41,309 nt of DNA, from NCBI GenBank assembly GCA_902784755.1, contig CACZVX010000047.1:1-41309 (forward strand). The letters run 5' to 3'. The position numbers and the translations under genes were made by a program. This DNA is from an uncultured Prevotellaceae bacterium. GTDB lineage: Bacteria; Bacteroidota; Bacteroidia; Bacteroidales; Bacteroidaceae. The notes below the pieces were generated by a model. The model saw only the letters and a list, made by a program, of their open reading frames with translations, ran no database searches and had not been told where the DNA came from. Positions 18,500 through 26,649 of the stretch are shown here, one piece after another; position 1 is the stretch's first letter; every line of letters begins with the position of its first letter.

Positions 18500-19204
18500 T
18501 TACCAGTGCCTGAATCTGATTTCCCTCATGCTATGACGCCCCATAAAACGGCTTTTGTCCACAAAGCCGTTGATGCCATTAATGCGTCCCTTGGCCGTGT
18601 ATTGCCAGATGATATAGTCGCGGTCGTCGAAGAGTTCGGGTTCGGCGTCAGCGTATTTGGCTATCATGAGCTGATAGTCATCAATCTTGTGCTGAAGGTA
18701 TTTGTTATAGAAATTGTTTCCAGTGTACACCAATGGTTTCTGGTGATAGGCTTCGGTCACCATTTCCAGGAATCGGATAAGTGAATCACAGAACTCCTCG
18801 GTGGGCAGTTTTCCCGTTGATTCTACATCAATCATAGGAATCAGGTCCTGGTCACCGGGCCTGCATTGCATCATGAAATTCTTGAGTTGTACTTCAAGTG
18901 AGGTCTTCGGACGGAAGAAATGATAACTGCCTACCTTCAAGCCGTAATGATGGGCCAGACGAATGTTTTCCTCATACATCTGATCAATCCGGTCTCCGCC
19001 CTCTGTGGCCTTTAAGTAAACATACGCCATCTTGGAATTGTTACCGATGGCTTCCCAGAAAACGCTTCCCTGATAGTGGCTGATATCGATGCCATGAATA
19101 TGTTCGCACGAGTCTTCACACAGTTCATCTGTGTACTGAGCTGAAGCCACCATGGAGAATGCTGCGAATATATATAATATAAAAAGTCGTGTCTTTAAAT
19201 TCAT
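18500..19204 (-). CDS. Secreted GH25 lysozyme-like muramidase
   Basis: The 234-aa product has a signal peptide (MNLKTRLFILYIFAAFSMVA, cleaved near SAQ) and one GH25 domain. The active-site aspartates and glutamate are visible: HGIDISHYQG (D40) and MIDVES (D126, E128). LKATEGG and SYHFFRP are also family marks. The enzyme should cut the MurNAc-GlcNAc bond of peptidoglycan. The promoter lies so close that the mRNA is probably leaderless. Confidence 0.92.
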   Translation of the reverse strand: MNLKTRLFILYIFAAFSMVASAQYTDELCEDSCEHIHGIDISHYQGSVFWEAIGNNSKMAYVYLKATEGGDRIDQMYEENIRLAHHYGLKVGSYHFFRPKTSLEVQLKNFMMQCRPGDQDLIPMIDVESTGKLPTEEFCDSLIRFLEMVTEAYHQKPLVYTGNNFYNKYLQHKIDDYQLMIAKYADAEPELFDDRDYIIWQYTAKGRINGINGFVDKSRFMGRHSMREIRFRHW

Positions 19205-19209
19205 ACGTG

Positions 19210-19241
19210 CAAAGATACGCTATTTTAGGAAGATATCCAAA
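19210..19241 (-). promoter_or_regulatory. Promoter of the GH25 gene
   Basis: On the minus strand TTTGG (19241-19237) is 19 bp before TATCTTTG (19217-19210). The ATG at 19204 begins only five bases after the -7 box, so transcription is predicted to start at about the start codon. Confidence 0.75.
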
Positions 19242-19255
19242 TTTAATCTCACTTT

Positions 19256-19879
19256 TTATTCTTCAATCTGCGTGATGGCATTGTGTAAGCGCCGCAGCAT
19301 ACTATGGGTTGTTGACAATGGGTAATGGGTGAGGTATGAAAGCGTGAGACGCTTGTCCTGATTGCCCAACTTTTCTGCCATCGCTTTTTCAGAGGTCATA
19401 AAAGGCAGTTCATCGATGTGGAATCCGAAAAGCGAGATGAGAACGGAGCCGTGTAACTGTGCCATTCGGTTTACTCCAAGCTTATGAAACCAGGATTCCA
19501 GTTTTATGAAGTCCACTTTGTCGCCTTTCTTTCTCAGAAAACGCCCCATTTCTATAATACCGTGAAGGGATGTGTGGCCAGAGATGGTCTGATCAATATT
19601 GTAAAGCATGATATTGAGCATGTCCAGCGTGTCAAGCGAGGTGTCGATGGCATGATATTCGGCTTTTGCTATATTTCGGTATTTGCGCCCCTGCGTGTGG
19701 TCTTCAAAATTGATGGAACTATGGGGCGCATCGGCTTTCAGGTAAACCAGCACATCTTCGCGCTCAGCCCTCTGGTAGAGTGCGTTCCATTTATATTTCG
19801 ACATGGGTTCCAGTGCTTCATTCTCACCGAAGGCCCCATTGCGGAGCATGCGAAAGTAGTTGCGTGTCAGTACGTTCAT
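19256..19879 (-). CDS. Conserved-looking protein of unknown function
   Basis: This 207-aa protein is soluble and mostly helical, with no signal peptide or membrane helix. KWNALYQRAEREDVLVYL near the N-terminus, and SGHTSLHGIIEMGRFLRKKGDKVDF further on, loosely resemble the flanks of the NTP_transf_5 (PF14907) nucleotidyltransferase-like family. The core GTD-type catalytic motif is absent. The resemblance is weak and I do not assign a function. It lies 43 bp after the antiporter gene in the same direction. Confidence 0.6.
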   Translation of the reverse strand: MNVLTRNYFRMLRNGAFGENEALEPMSKYKWNALYQRAEREDVLVYLKADAPHSSINFEDHTQGRKYRNIAKAEYHAIDTSLDTLDMLNIMLYNIDQTISGHTSLHGIIEMGRFLRKKGDKVDFIKLESWFHKLGVNRMAQLHGSVLISLFGFHIDELPFMTSEKAMAEKLGNQDKRLTLSYLTHYPLSTTHSMLRRLHNAITQIEE

Positions 19880-19922
19880 GTATTACTTGTTTTTACTCTT
19901 TAACATTTTTTCCTTTTTACCT

Positions 19923-21164
19923 TTACGAATATCGTTTGGGCAGACGAAGGAGAATAGCCAAGAGGGCAGAGAGGCCCAAGGCCAATGGATAGTAGAGGAA
20001 AGGCACGATGTCAATCGGATTGAGTTTTGCCAGTCCTGCAGCCATGAGCAGCTGTGCTCCGTAAGGAATAATGCCTTGTGTGAAACACGAGAATGTGTCA
20101 AGCAATGAGGCGCATTTGCGGTTGTCAACCCCAAAGCGGTCGCCAATTTGCTTGGCAATTCCACCCACGGTGATGATGGCCACGGTGTTATTGGCCGTAC
20201 AGATATTGGTTAAGGTGACCAGAGCTGCAATAGACAGTTCGGCTCCTCTTTTGCTGCTTACATGCGCGGTCATTCTTTTGATAATAAAGTCGATGCCGCC
20301 ATTTTCGCGTATGATTTCGAGCAAACCACCCGCCATCATGGTAATGATGATAAGTTCGCCCATGCCCAAGATTCCATCGCCCATAGCCTTAAACCAGCTG
20401 TAAATGTCGTAGGAACCATCAATAAGTCCTATGGCGCCAGTCAGTACAAGACCAAGCGTGAGCACAGCCATCACATTCATGCCAAAGATAGCCGTGATCA
20501 GCACAATCAGATAGGGGACAACTTTCACAAATGCTACATCCGGAACATTTGAAGGAGACTGCACGCCTGAGCCCATGAAAATATAGACAATGAGGATTAA
20601 CAGGGCTGCCGGAGCCACAATAAATGCATTCACACGGAACTTGTCACTCAAACGGCAACCTTGTGTCTGTGTGGCGGCAATGGTCGTATCGCTTATGAAT
20701 GACAGATTGTCACCGAAGAAAGCCCCGCCAACCACTACGGCAGTCATCATTGCTACCGAAGTTCCCGTACTGGTAGCCAGTCCTGCAGCAATTGGGACAA
20801 GGGCAACAATAGTGCCCACGCTTGTGCCAATGCTCAGAGAGATAAAACAGGAGGCCAGGAAAAGTCCCGCCAGCAACATGTTTGCAGGGAGCAAAGTAAG
20901 GGTCAGATTCACCGTTGCATCAATACACCCCATGACTTTCGCGGAATTCGCAAAGGCACCGGCCAGTACAAAGATCCAGAGCATCAGCATCAGATTCCCG
21001 GTACTTGCTCCACGGCTAAACGTCTCAATTCGCTTTTGCAGAGGCAGTCCGCCGGAAATAGCCACAGCATAGATACTGCTGATCATAAAGGCTACCGTGA
21101 TGGGTACCTTATAGAAATCATGCGCGATGATACTCGTTACCAGATAGAGTAGAATGAATACCAC
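19923..21164 (-). CDS. nhaC: NhaC-type Na+/H+ antiporter (start uncertain)
   Basis: This inner-membrane protein of 413 aa or slightly more has about ten to twelve hydrophobic helices. Family signatures include SIGTSVGTIVALVPIAAG, GGAFFGDNLSFISDTTIAA and NICTANNTVAIITVGGIAK. It should exchange protons for sodium, although related proteins carry organic acids. The GTG at 21164 is the only standard start in frame with the body. The reading frame continues upstream (SIFIALSPLV, homologous-looking) to two in-frame TAA codons at 21192-21194 and 21198-21200, and then a further open stretch to ATG at 21234-21236. The true start may be non-standard, or the 5' end may be damaged. Confidence 0.82.
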   Translation of the reverse strand: MVFILLYLVTSIIAHDFYKVPITVAFMISSIYAVAISGGLPLQKRIETFSRGASTGNLMLMLWIFVLAGAFANSAKVMGCIDATVNLTLTLLPANMLLAGLFLASCFISLSIGTSVGTIVALVPIAAGLATSTGTSVAMMTAVVVGGAFFGDNLSFISDTTIAATQTQGCRLSDKFRVNAFIVAPAALLILIVYIFMGSGVQSPSNVPDVAFVKVVPYLIVLITAIFGMNVMAVLTLGLVLTGAIGLIDGSYDIYSWFKAMGDGILGMGELIIITMMAGGLLEIIRENGGIDFIIKRMTAHVSSKRGAELSIAALVTLTNICTANNTVAIITVGGIAKQIGDRFGVDNRKCASLLDTFSCFTQGIIPYGAQLLMAAGLAKLNPIDIVPFLYYPLALGLSALLAILLRLPKRYS

Positions 21165-21250
21165 CAGCGGCGATAGCGCTATGAAAATGCTTTACTTTTA
21201 TTTGAGCGACCTGTTTAAAAGTAACGGATTCATCATGATTGAAATGGAAG

Positions 21251-21277
21251 CGATTACAAGATTACAGGATTACACCC
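21251..21277 (+). repeat. Left arm of 27-bp inverted repeat
   Basis: CGATTACAAGATTACAGG continues to ACACCC. It pairs with 21530-21556 with one mismatch. Inside each arm the GATTACA heptamer is repeated three times at a spacing of about 9 bp. Confidence 0.85.
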
Positions 21278-21308
21278 TGTTTTCTGTGCCCTGGATTTCT
21301 AAGATTGC

Positions 21309-21482
21309 ATATTTATACTATATATTTATATTATTATATATATTTATGTATATATATACTTATGTTTATATATATAATAATAAATATACATAAATCAATT
21401 TGCAAATAATCGTTTGTTTTGTTCTATTTTTAATTATTTATATACATATTTATTTATATATATAGATATTTATATATAATCG
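21309..21482. repeat. Extremely AT-rich low-complexity island
   Basis: Two blocks (about 21309-21394 and 21436-21482) consist almost wholly of TA and TTA/TAA steps. They are separated by a slightly less biased piece that contains AATAATCG. The island sits inside the inverted repeat. Confidence 0.85.
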
Positions 21483-21529
21483 TAAAAAATGAAATAATCG
21501 AGCTCTTCTGGGGGAGGGGGCATAATTTG

Positions 21530-21556
21530 GGGTGTAATCCTGTAATCCTGTAATCG
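21530..21556 (-). repeat. Right arm of 27-bp inverted repeat
   Basis: GGGTGTAATCCTGTAATCC continues to TGTAATCG. It is the reverse complement of 21251-21277 with a single mismatch. Confidence 0.85.
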
Positions 21557-21780
21557 GTAGTTTTATATGTGGCTGAAAATCAATAAGATAAGAAATTGCT
21601 AAGGGTTACACTACCCGTTTGTTTAACTCTTCTAGCGTCCTTTTGATACATAAAAACCCCAAAATCTGATGTCGCCGTTGGGCTGAGATACGAAATTTTT
21701 CCATATAAACAGACCATTTCTGACATTTTTTGCTTCTATATAAAAATGCCGCGGGCTAAAGACGAGTAAAAACTGAGGTT

Positions 21781-21870
21781 TTGTAAGAATGCCGTAGAAG
21801 CATTGTAAGAATGGCCAAGATGCAACGTAAGAATGGCCTGGAAACAACGTAAGAATGGCCAAGAAGCCAG
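21781..21870 (+). repeat. 22-bp-period tandem repeat array, locus 2
   Basis: GTAAGAATG starts at 21783, 21805, 21827 and 21849, exact 22-bp steps. The first unit continues CCGTAGAAGCATTG, identical to the lone inverted unit at the left edge of the array at 5057. The other units share GTAAGAATGGC, then a variable stretch, then CAAC. The core is the reverse complement of the core in locus 1. Confidence 0.85.
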
Positions 21871-21942
21871 GCTTCTGCATCATTTAAACAAAGCCTCTTC
21901 TGAGAAGGATAAAAATCCCCTTTTGGGCGAAGAGTAACAGGC

Positions 21943-21986
21943 AATAAAAACGGATGATACTCGGGGAGGTCCAAATATCATCCGTT
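21943..21986 (-). terminator. Intrinsic terminator after uxaA
   Basis: On the minus strand AACGGATGATA (21986-21976) pairs with TATCATCCGTT (21959-21949), followed by TTTTATTGC. It is an 11-bp perfect stem. Confidence 0.85.
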
Positions 21987-22038
21987 ATAGAAAGGACATC
22001 AGGCGAAATTGACTGATGCTTGGTTAAATCTTTGTGCT

Positions 22039-23538
22039 TTAGAGCGTTACGCCGTTTTTGAAGATGGATATTTCACGGTATCCGTTCTTCTCATTCTGGG
22101 CTTTCTCACCACTGGCCACACGAATAATCTTGTCGATGAAATCAGCCAATACATCTTTCATAGGACGTCCCTCAACCAATTGGCCTGCATTGAAATCAAT
22201 CCAGTTGGGCTTGTTGTGGTGGAAGAGATTGCTGTTCGTGGAAATCTTCATCGTTGGAATGAATGTGCCAAATGGAGTGCCACGACCTGTGGTGAAGAGT
22301 ACAATCTGACATCCTGAAGCTGCCAATGCCGTGGATGCTACCAAGTCGTTACCTGGAGCAGAAAGGAGGTTGAGGCCTTTCACCTGCAAGCGGTCACCAT
22401 AGCCGAGTACGCCACTCACGGGAGCACGTCCGCATTTCTGCGTGCAACCTAAAGCCTTGTCTTCCAGCGTGGAGATACCGCCGGCCTTATTTCCAGGAGA
22501 AGGATTCTCGCCCACAGGCTCTCCATGAGAAAGGAAGTATTCCTTGAAGTCGTTGACCAACTTCACGGTCTGTTCGAAAAGAGCGGGAGTTTCGCAACGG
22601 TTCATCAGGATAGTCTCAGCACCGAACATTTCAGGAACCTCCGTAAGAATGCTCGTTCCGCCTTGTGCTACCAGGAAATCGGAGAATTCTCCTACCAATG
22701 GGTTAGCGGTGATTCCAGAGAAACCGTCGCTGCCACCACACTTCAGACCTACACGGAGTTCGTTCAAAGGACATGCTTCGCGCTTGTCTTGCTTTGCCAC
22801 TTGATAGAGATCGCGAAGGATTTCCATGCCAGCTTCCACCTCATCGCCTACCACCTTCTGGGTGACAAGCAGTTTGATACGGTCTTTGTCGTAATCACCA
22901 AGCATGGCCATAAAGTCATCAGGCTGGTTGTTTTCGCATCCGAGAGAGAGTACAAGTACTGCTCCAGCGTTTGGATGTAAAACAATATCACGCAGCACTT
23001 TACGCGTGTTCTCGTGGTCACCTGATAGCTGTGAGCAGCCATAGTTGTGATGCCATGCATGAACAGCATCAATACCCTCCAACTGTGTTTCTTTTTCCAG
23101 CTGAGAAGCCAGGCGTTCAGCAATGCCGTTTACGCAACCAACAGTAGGTACGATCCACACTTCGTTACGGATACCTACCTCGCCGTTCTTGCGGCGATAG
23201 CCTTGGAAGGTACGGTCATCGGCGGGAATATTTAGTTTCTCGTCCACAGGATGATATTCATAAGTAAGCGTACCCGAAAGATTGGTTTTCAGGTTGTTCT
23301 CATTCACCCATTGTCCGGATTTCAGGTCTTCTCGTGCATGACCGATGGGATAGCCGTATTTGATAATGTTCTGTCCTTGCGGAGCATCGTCGATAAGAAC
23401 TTTGTGGCCTGCGGGCGTGTCCTGCAGAAGGGTGACAGACTTGCCGTCCACTTCAATGGTTTCGCCTTTGGTAAATGGGCGTAAACAAACCACGACTGAA
23501 TCGGCTGGATTGATTTTAATGAAAGATGATTGTTCCAT
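22039..23538 (-). CDS. uxaA: Altronate dehydratase
   Basis: This 499-aa enzyme removes water from D-altronate to give 2-keto-3-deoxygluconate in the galacturonate route. The N-terminal SAF-type domain (about residues 10-95, including IKYGYPIGHAREDLKSGQWV) precedes the long dehydratase domain with GYRRKNGEVGIRNEVWIVPT, HNYGCSQLSGDH, GLKCGGSDGFSGITANP and TTGRGTPFG. Cysteines in these motifs probably hold the iron. Galactarate dehydratase (GarD) is homologous; the neighbouring KDG kinase and KDPG aldolase favour altronate. No uxaB or uxaC is in the window. Confidence 0.9.
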   Translation of the reverse strand: MEQSSFIKINPADSVVVCLRPFTKGETIEVDGKSVTLLQDTPAGHKVLIDDAPQGQNIIKYGYPIGHAREDLKSGQWVNENNLKTNLSGTLTYEYHPVDEKLNIPADDRTFQGYRRKNGEVGIRNEVWIVPTVGCVNGIAERLASQLEKETQLEGIDAVHAWHHNYGCSQLSGDHENTRKVLRDIVLHPNAGAVLVLSLGCENNQPDDFMAMLGDYDKDRIKLLVTQKVVGDEVEAGMEILRDLYQVAKQDKREACPLNELRVGLKCGGSDGFSGITANPLVGEFSDFLVAQGGTSILTEVPEMFGAETILMNRCETPALFEQTVKLVNDFKEYFLSHGEPVGENPSPGNKAGGISTLEDKALGCTQKCGRAPVSGVLGYGDRLQVKGLNLLSAPGNDLVASTALAASGCQIVLFTTGRGTPFGTFIPTMKISTNSNLFHHNKPNWIDFNAGQLVEGRPMKDVLADFIDKIIRVASGEKAQNEKNGYREISIFKNGVTL

Positions 23539-23604
23539 TGTAGATTACGTTTTGTTATGATGTTCTTTTAAATTTTTCAATAGATTCTATAGTTGCAATA
23601 GTAG

Positions 23605-24669
23605 CTAGAGCTGTGTTCTGCGGTAGAAATCCACGTTTTCCTTCGTAAGCAACTCGATTGGCATATAGTTGACGGGTTCCACCTCCTGCCTGAGAACGAT
23701 TGCTTTGAAAAGCGTGTCAACACAATTGTAGCCCTGCATGAATGCATGCTGTGCAATGAGGAAGGAAATGCTCCCCTGACGCAGGCAAACTGCATTTTTA
23801 CCAACCATGTCGTAGCCCATGATTTGAACATTCCGCCGGTTGGTTCTCAGCAGGAATTCTCCGACGATGTGGGCTTTTGAACACATTGTAATGCAATGGT
23901 GCACATTGGGATGGGTTGTGAAAAAATCCTCCAGAATGTTGTCGTATTCGGAACGTTCTTCTTCAAGCGGAAGGTCGAGTTCCAGGATTTGAACAGCGGG
24001 GAAGTGATCGTGCATGTAATGGCGGAATCCCACCTCACGATTGTCCTGTTGCTTCGAAGCCACCTTACCGTTCTTCATCTGCTTCATCAGCATGATTTCC
24101 TTCTCCTTGGCAGCGATGAGCATCAGCATTTTTGCGGCGAAATAACCGCTTTGGAAAGAATCCTGACCAAAGAAACTGAGCGGTTTTAGGTCTGGCATGT
24201 AGGAGTCGAGTAATATAAAAGGAATCTTCCGCATGTGGAGCTGGTCAGTAAATCCCTGGGTGACATCGAGGTCGCTGGGCACGATAATCACGCCATTGGG
24301 CCCATCCTTGAGAATCTCCGCGGAAGCCTTAATGAATGAAAGTGTGTCGAATCGGGTGTAGTACTTCACTTCCACCTGAACATGGAAATCGCTTCTGACT
24401 TCAGCACACCTCAAAGCACCTTCCTCAATCTCTTCCCAATAGGCCTCGCTGGCGTGTCTGGGAATGAGTAGGGTGAAATTATAGGTCTTGTTATAAGCCA
24501 GGGCAGCGGCATACATATTAGGCTGATAGTTGATTTCCTTCAGCACCTTTTCCACTTTTTCGCGGGCCGACTTTGACACATTAGGGCGATTGTGAAGAAT
24601 TCTGTCGACTGTTCCGACAGACACTCCTGACAGTTCTGCAATGTCCTTGATTCTTATTTTTTCTGCCAT
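23605..24669 (-). CDS. LacI-family transcriptional regulator
   Basis: The product is 354 aa. The N-terminal helix-turn-helix (residues about 4-50, IKDIAELSGVSVGTVDRILH) and hinge are followed by a periplasmic-binding-like sensor domain. The ATG at 24669 is chosen because it starts directly with the LacI domain; the upstream extension contains no conserved sequence. The gene lies between uxaA and divergent kdgK, so it probably controls hexuronate catabolism in response to an acid-sugar intermediate. The effector is not known. Operator candidates lie at 24683-24769. Confidence 0.9.
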   Translation of the reverse strand: MAEKIRIKDIAELSGVSVGTVDRILHNRPNVSKSAREKVEKVLKEINYQPNMYAAALAYNKTYNFTLLIPRHASEAYWEEIEEGALRCAEVRSDFHVQVEVKYYTRFDTLSFIKASAEILKDGPNGVIIVPSDLDVTQGFTDQLHMRKIPFILLDSYMPDLKPLSFFGQDSFQSGYFAAKMLMLIAAKEKEIMLMKQMKNGKVASKQQDNREVGFRHYMHDHFPAVQILELDLPLEEERSEYDNILEDFFTTHPNVHHCITMCSKAHIVGEFLLRTNRRNVQIMGYDMVGKNAVCLRQGSISFLIAQHAFMQGYNCVDTLFKAIVLRQEVEPVNYMPIELLTKENVDFYRRTQL

Positions 24670-24682
24670 AGTAGATTGAAAA

Positions 24683-24769
24683 TGTTTGTTCGCACAGCGT
24701 ATGTTTGCGCACACAATGATGATTTCGGTGCAAAAATAGCAAAAAATCTTGAATTGTGCGAAAGCACAG
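24683..24769. promoter_or_regulatory. Candidate LacI-regulator operators
   Basis: Three related sites are present: TGTTTGTTCGCACA (24683-24696), TGTTTGCGCACACA (24702-24715) and TTGTGCGAAAGCACAG (24754-24769, internal palindrome TGTGC-GAAA-GCACA). The first two are direct repeats 19 bp apart. A further GTGCAC lies just after the kdgK -7 box. Their position between the divergent genes suggests binding of the regulator, but this is inference. Confidence 0.4.
24731..24738 (-). promoter_or_regulatory. -7 box of the LacI regulator gene
   Basis: On the minus strand TATTTTTG lies 61 bp before the ATG. The two operator-like sites at 24683-24715 fall just downstream, in the predicted leader. Confidence 0.45.
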
Positions 24770-24808
24770 TGGTTTTTTTTGTTAAAAACACAAATATTTC
24801 AGATTTTA

Positions 24809-24840
24809 TTTGTATATTTGCCCAATAAATCGTAATTTTG
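24809..24840 (+). promoter_or_regulatory. kdgK-eda promoter
   Basis: TTTG (24809-24812) is 20 bp before TAATTTTG (24833-24840). An alternative -7 box, TATATTTG, is at 24813-24820. The leader from the first option to the ATG is about 50 nt. Confidence 0.6.
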
Positions 24841-24897
24841 TGCACGTAAACAACATTGCAAACAAATTAATCTATAAACATTCAAAAACAAGAAACA

Positions 24898-25920
24898 ATG
24901 GCAAAGATTGTGACTTTGGGCGAGATTATGCTCCGCCTTTCTCCTAACGGCAACGACCGTTTCATCCAGAGTGATTCATTTCGCATCATCCCCGGTGGTG
25001 GTGAGGCTAATGTAGCAATTTCTGTTGCTAACTATGGCCACGATGCTTATTTCGTAAGCAAGCTGCCAAAGCATGAAATCGGTCAGATTGCAGTGAATGC
25101 CCTCCGCCGTTATGGTGTAAATACGCAGTTTATCGCCCGTGGTGGTGAACGTGTTGGTCTTTACTATGCAGAGACAGGTGCTTCGATGCGTCCTTCTAAG
25201 GTGATTTACGACCGTGCCCATTCCAGCATCGCTGAGGCTGATCCTTCAGATTTCGATTTTGATGCAATCATGGAAGGTGCTCAGTGGTTCCACTGGTCTG
25301 GTATCACTCCTGCCATTTCCGACAAGGCTGCTGAACTGACAAAGCTGGCTTGTGAGGCTGCTAAGCGCCATGGCGTTTGTGTCAGTGTTGACCTTAACTT
25401 CCGTAAGAAGCTGTGGACTTCAGAGAAGGCTATCAGCATCATGCGCCCCCTGATGAAGTATGTTGACGTATGTATCGGTAATGAGGAAGATGCAGAACTC
25501 TGTCTTGGTTTCAAGCCCGATGCAGATGTTGAGGGTGGTAAGACCGATGCCAGCGGTTATGAAAAGATCTTCAAGCAGATGAAGGAAGAGTTCGGATTCA
25601 AATATGTTGTTTCCACACTTCGCGAGAGCTTCTCTGCAACCTTCAACGGATGGAAGGCCCTTATTTACAATGGTGAGGAATTCTATCAGTCAAAGCGCTA
25701 TGAGATTAATCCTATCATTGACCGTGTCGGTGGTGGTGACTCCTTCTCTGGTGGTCTGATCCATGGTCTGCTTACCAAGCCAAATCAGGGTGAAGCCCTT
25801 GAGTTTGCCGTAGCAGCCAGTGCCCTGAAGCACACTATCAATGGTGACTTCAACCTGGTAAGTGTTGACGAGGTGGAGAGTCTCGCCGGTGGTAATGCTA
25901 ACGGCCGCGTACAGCGCTAA
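24898..25920 (+). CDS. kdgK: 2-keto-3-deoxygluconate kinase
   Basis: This 340-aa PfkB/ribokinase-family enzyme phosphorylates KDG to KDPG. The N-terminal GEIMLRLSP and GGGEANVAISVANYG bind the sugar acid, and DRVGGGDSFSGGLIHG near residue 281 holds the catalytic aspartate and anion hole. The length and the gene next door (KDPG aldolase) support KDG as the substrate rather than another sugar. It is the first gene of a divergent pair with the LacI regulator and feeds directly on the product of uxaA. Confidence 0.93.
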   Translation: MAKIVTLGEIMLRLSPNGNDRFIQSDSFRIIPGGGEANVAISVANYGHDAYFVSKLPKHEIGQIAVNALRRYGVNTQFIARGGERVGLYYAETGASMRPSKVIYDRAHSSIAEADPSDFDFDAIMEGAQWFHWSGITPAISDKAAELTKLACEAAKRHGVCVSVDLNFRKKLWTSEKAISIMRPLMKYVDVCIGNEEDAELCLGFKPDADVEGGKTDASGYEKIFKQMKEEFGFKYVVSTLRESFSATFNGWKALIYNGEEFYQSKRYEINPIIDRVGGGDSFSGGLIHGLLTKPNQGEALEFAVAASALKHTINGDFNLVSVDEVESLAGGNANGRVQR

Positions 25921-25928
25921 AAACTATT

Positions 25929-25948
25929 CCGGGTTACCCGTTTTTTAT
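25929..25948 (+). terminator. Short hairpin with T-run between kdgK and eda
   Basis: CGGG-TTA-CCCG (25930-25940) is followed by TTTTTT. The stem is only four to five base pairs, so it could act as a partial terminator that lowers eda expression, or it could be neutral. Confidence 0.35.
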
Positions 25949-25972
25949 TAACAAAACAAAGATAAAAGAGAA

Positions 25973-26641
25973 ATGGCAAAATTTGATAAGATAGCAGTAA
26001 TGAAGAAGATAGGTGACACCGGTATGGTTCCTGTCTTCTATAACAAGGATCTTGAGATCTGCAAGAATGTGGTGAAAGCTTGCTACGAGGGTGGTGTTCG
26101 TGCTTTTGAGTTCACTAACCGCGGCGATTTCGCACAGGAAGTATTTGGCGAACTGGTGAAATGGGCTGATAAGGAATGTCCTGAACTGGCTCTCGGTATC
26201 GGTTCTGTTGTGGATGCTCCAACGGCTGCTCTTTACATTCAGCTGGGTGCCAACTTCGTTGTAGGACCATTGTTCAATCCTGACATTGCACCTGTTTGCA
26301 ATCGTCGTCTTGTACCTTACTGCCCAGGTTGTATGACTGTTTCTGAGATTGGTAAGGCTCAGGAGCTGGGTTGCGACCTTACTAAGGTATTCCCTGGCGA
26401 TGTAGTAGGTCCTAATATGGTGAAAGGTCTGAAGGCTCCAATGCCATGGTCAAAGATTATGGTTACCGGTGGTGTAGCTCCTGAGGCTGAGAACCTGAAG
26501 GCTTGGTTCAAGGCAGGTGTTTACTGCGTAGGTATGGGTAGCAAGTTGTTCCCGAAGGATAAGGTTGCTGCTGGTGACTGGCAGTATGTGACAGACAAGT
26601 GTAAGGAAGCACTTGGCTACGTTGCTGCCGCACGTTCATAA
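25973..26641 (+). CDS. eda: KDPG (2-keto-3-deoxy-6-phosphogluconate) aldolase
   Basis: This 222-aa class I aldolase cleaves KDPG into pyruvate and glyceraldehyde-3-phosphate. The general-base glutamate is E46 in AFEFTNRG, and the Schiff-base lysine is K138 in [18 protein letters not shown] near the C-terminus is the phosphate-binding region. The length fits the family (about 210-225). It follows kdgK by 52 bp, and together with uxaA completes altronate to pyruvate. Confidence 0.93.
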   Translation: MAKFDKIAVMKKIGDTGMVPVFYNKDLEICKNVVKACYEGGVRAFEFTNRGDFAQEVFGELVKWADKECPELALGIGSVVDAPTAALYIQLGANFVVGPLFNPDIAPVCNRRLVPYCPGCMTVSEIGKAQELGCDLTKVFPGDVVGPNMVKGLKAPMPWSKIMVTGGVAPEAENLKAWFKAGVYCVGMGSKLFPKDKVAAGDWQYVTDKCKEALGYVAAARS

Positions 26642-26649
26642 AATCATTA

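Larger units (their letters stand above)
21165..22038. other. Gene-free region of about 0.87 kb
   Basis: I find no supportable gene here. It holds, left to right, the disrupted 5' end of nhaC, a 27-bp inverted repeat (21251-21277 and 21530-21556) around an AT-rich island, unassigned sequence (about 21560-21780), a 22-bp-period repeat array (21781-21870), a small hairpin AGAAGCC/GGCTTCT (21862-21876) and the uxaA terminator (21943-21986). Short open frames here read through the repeats and lack coding character. Confidence 0.7.

Noticed and set aside
21309-21482. Replication origin in the AT-rich island
   Set aside because: I see no DnaA-box cluster, and no dnaA, dnaN or gidA genes flank it.
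21632-21883. 83-codon minus-strand frame over the second repeat array
   Set aside because: Part of it is translation of the 22-bp repeats, and it has no start-site context or recognised domain. The part outside the repeats could be a dispersed sequence but cannot be supported as a gene.
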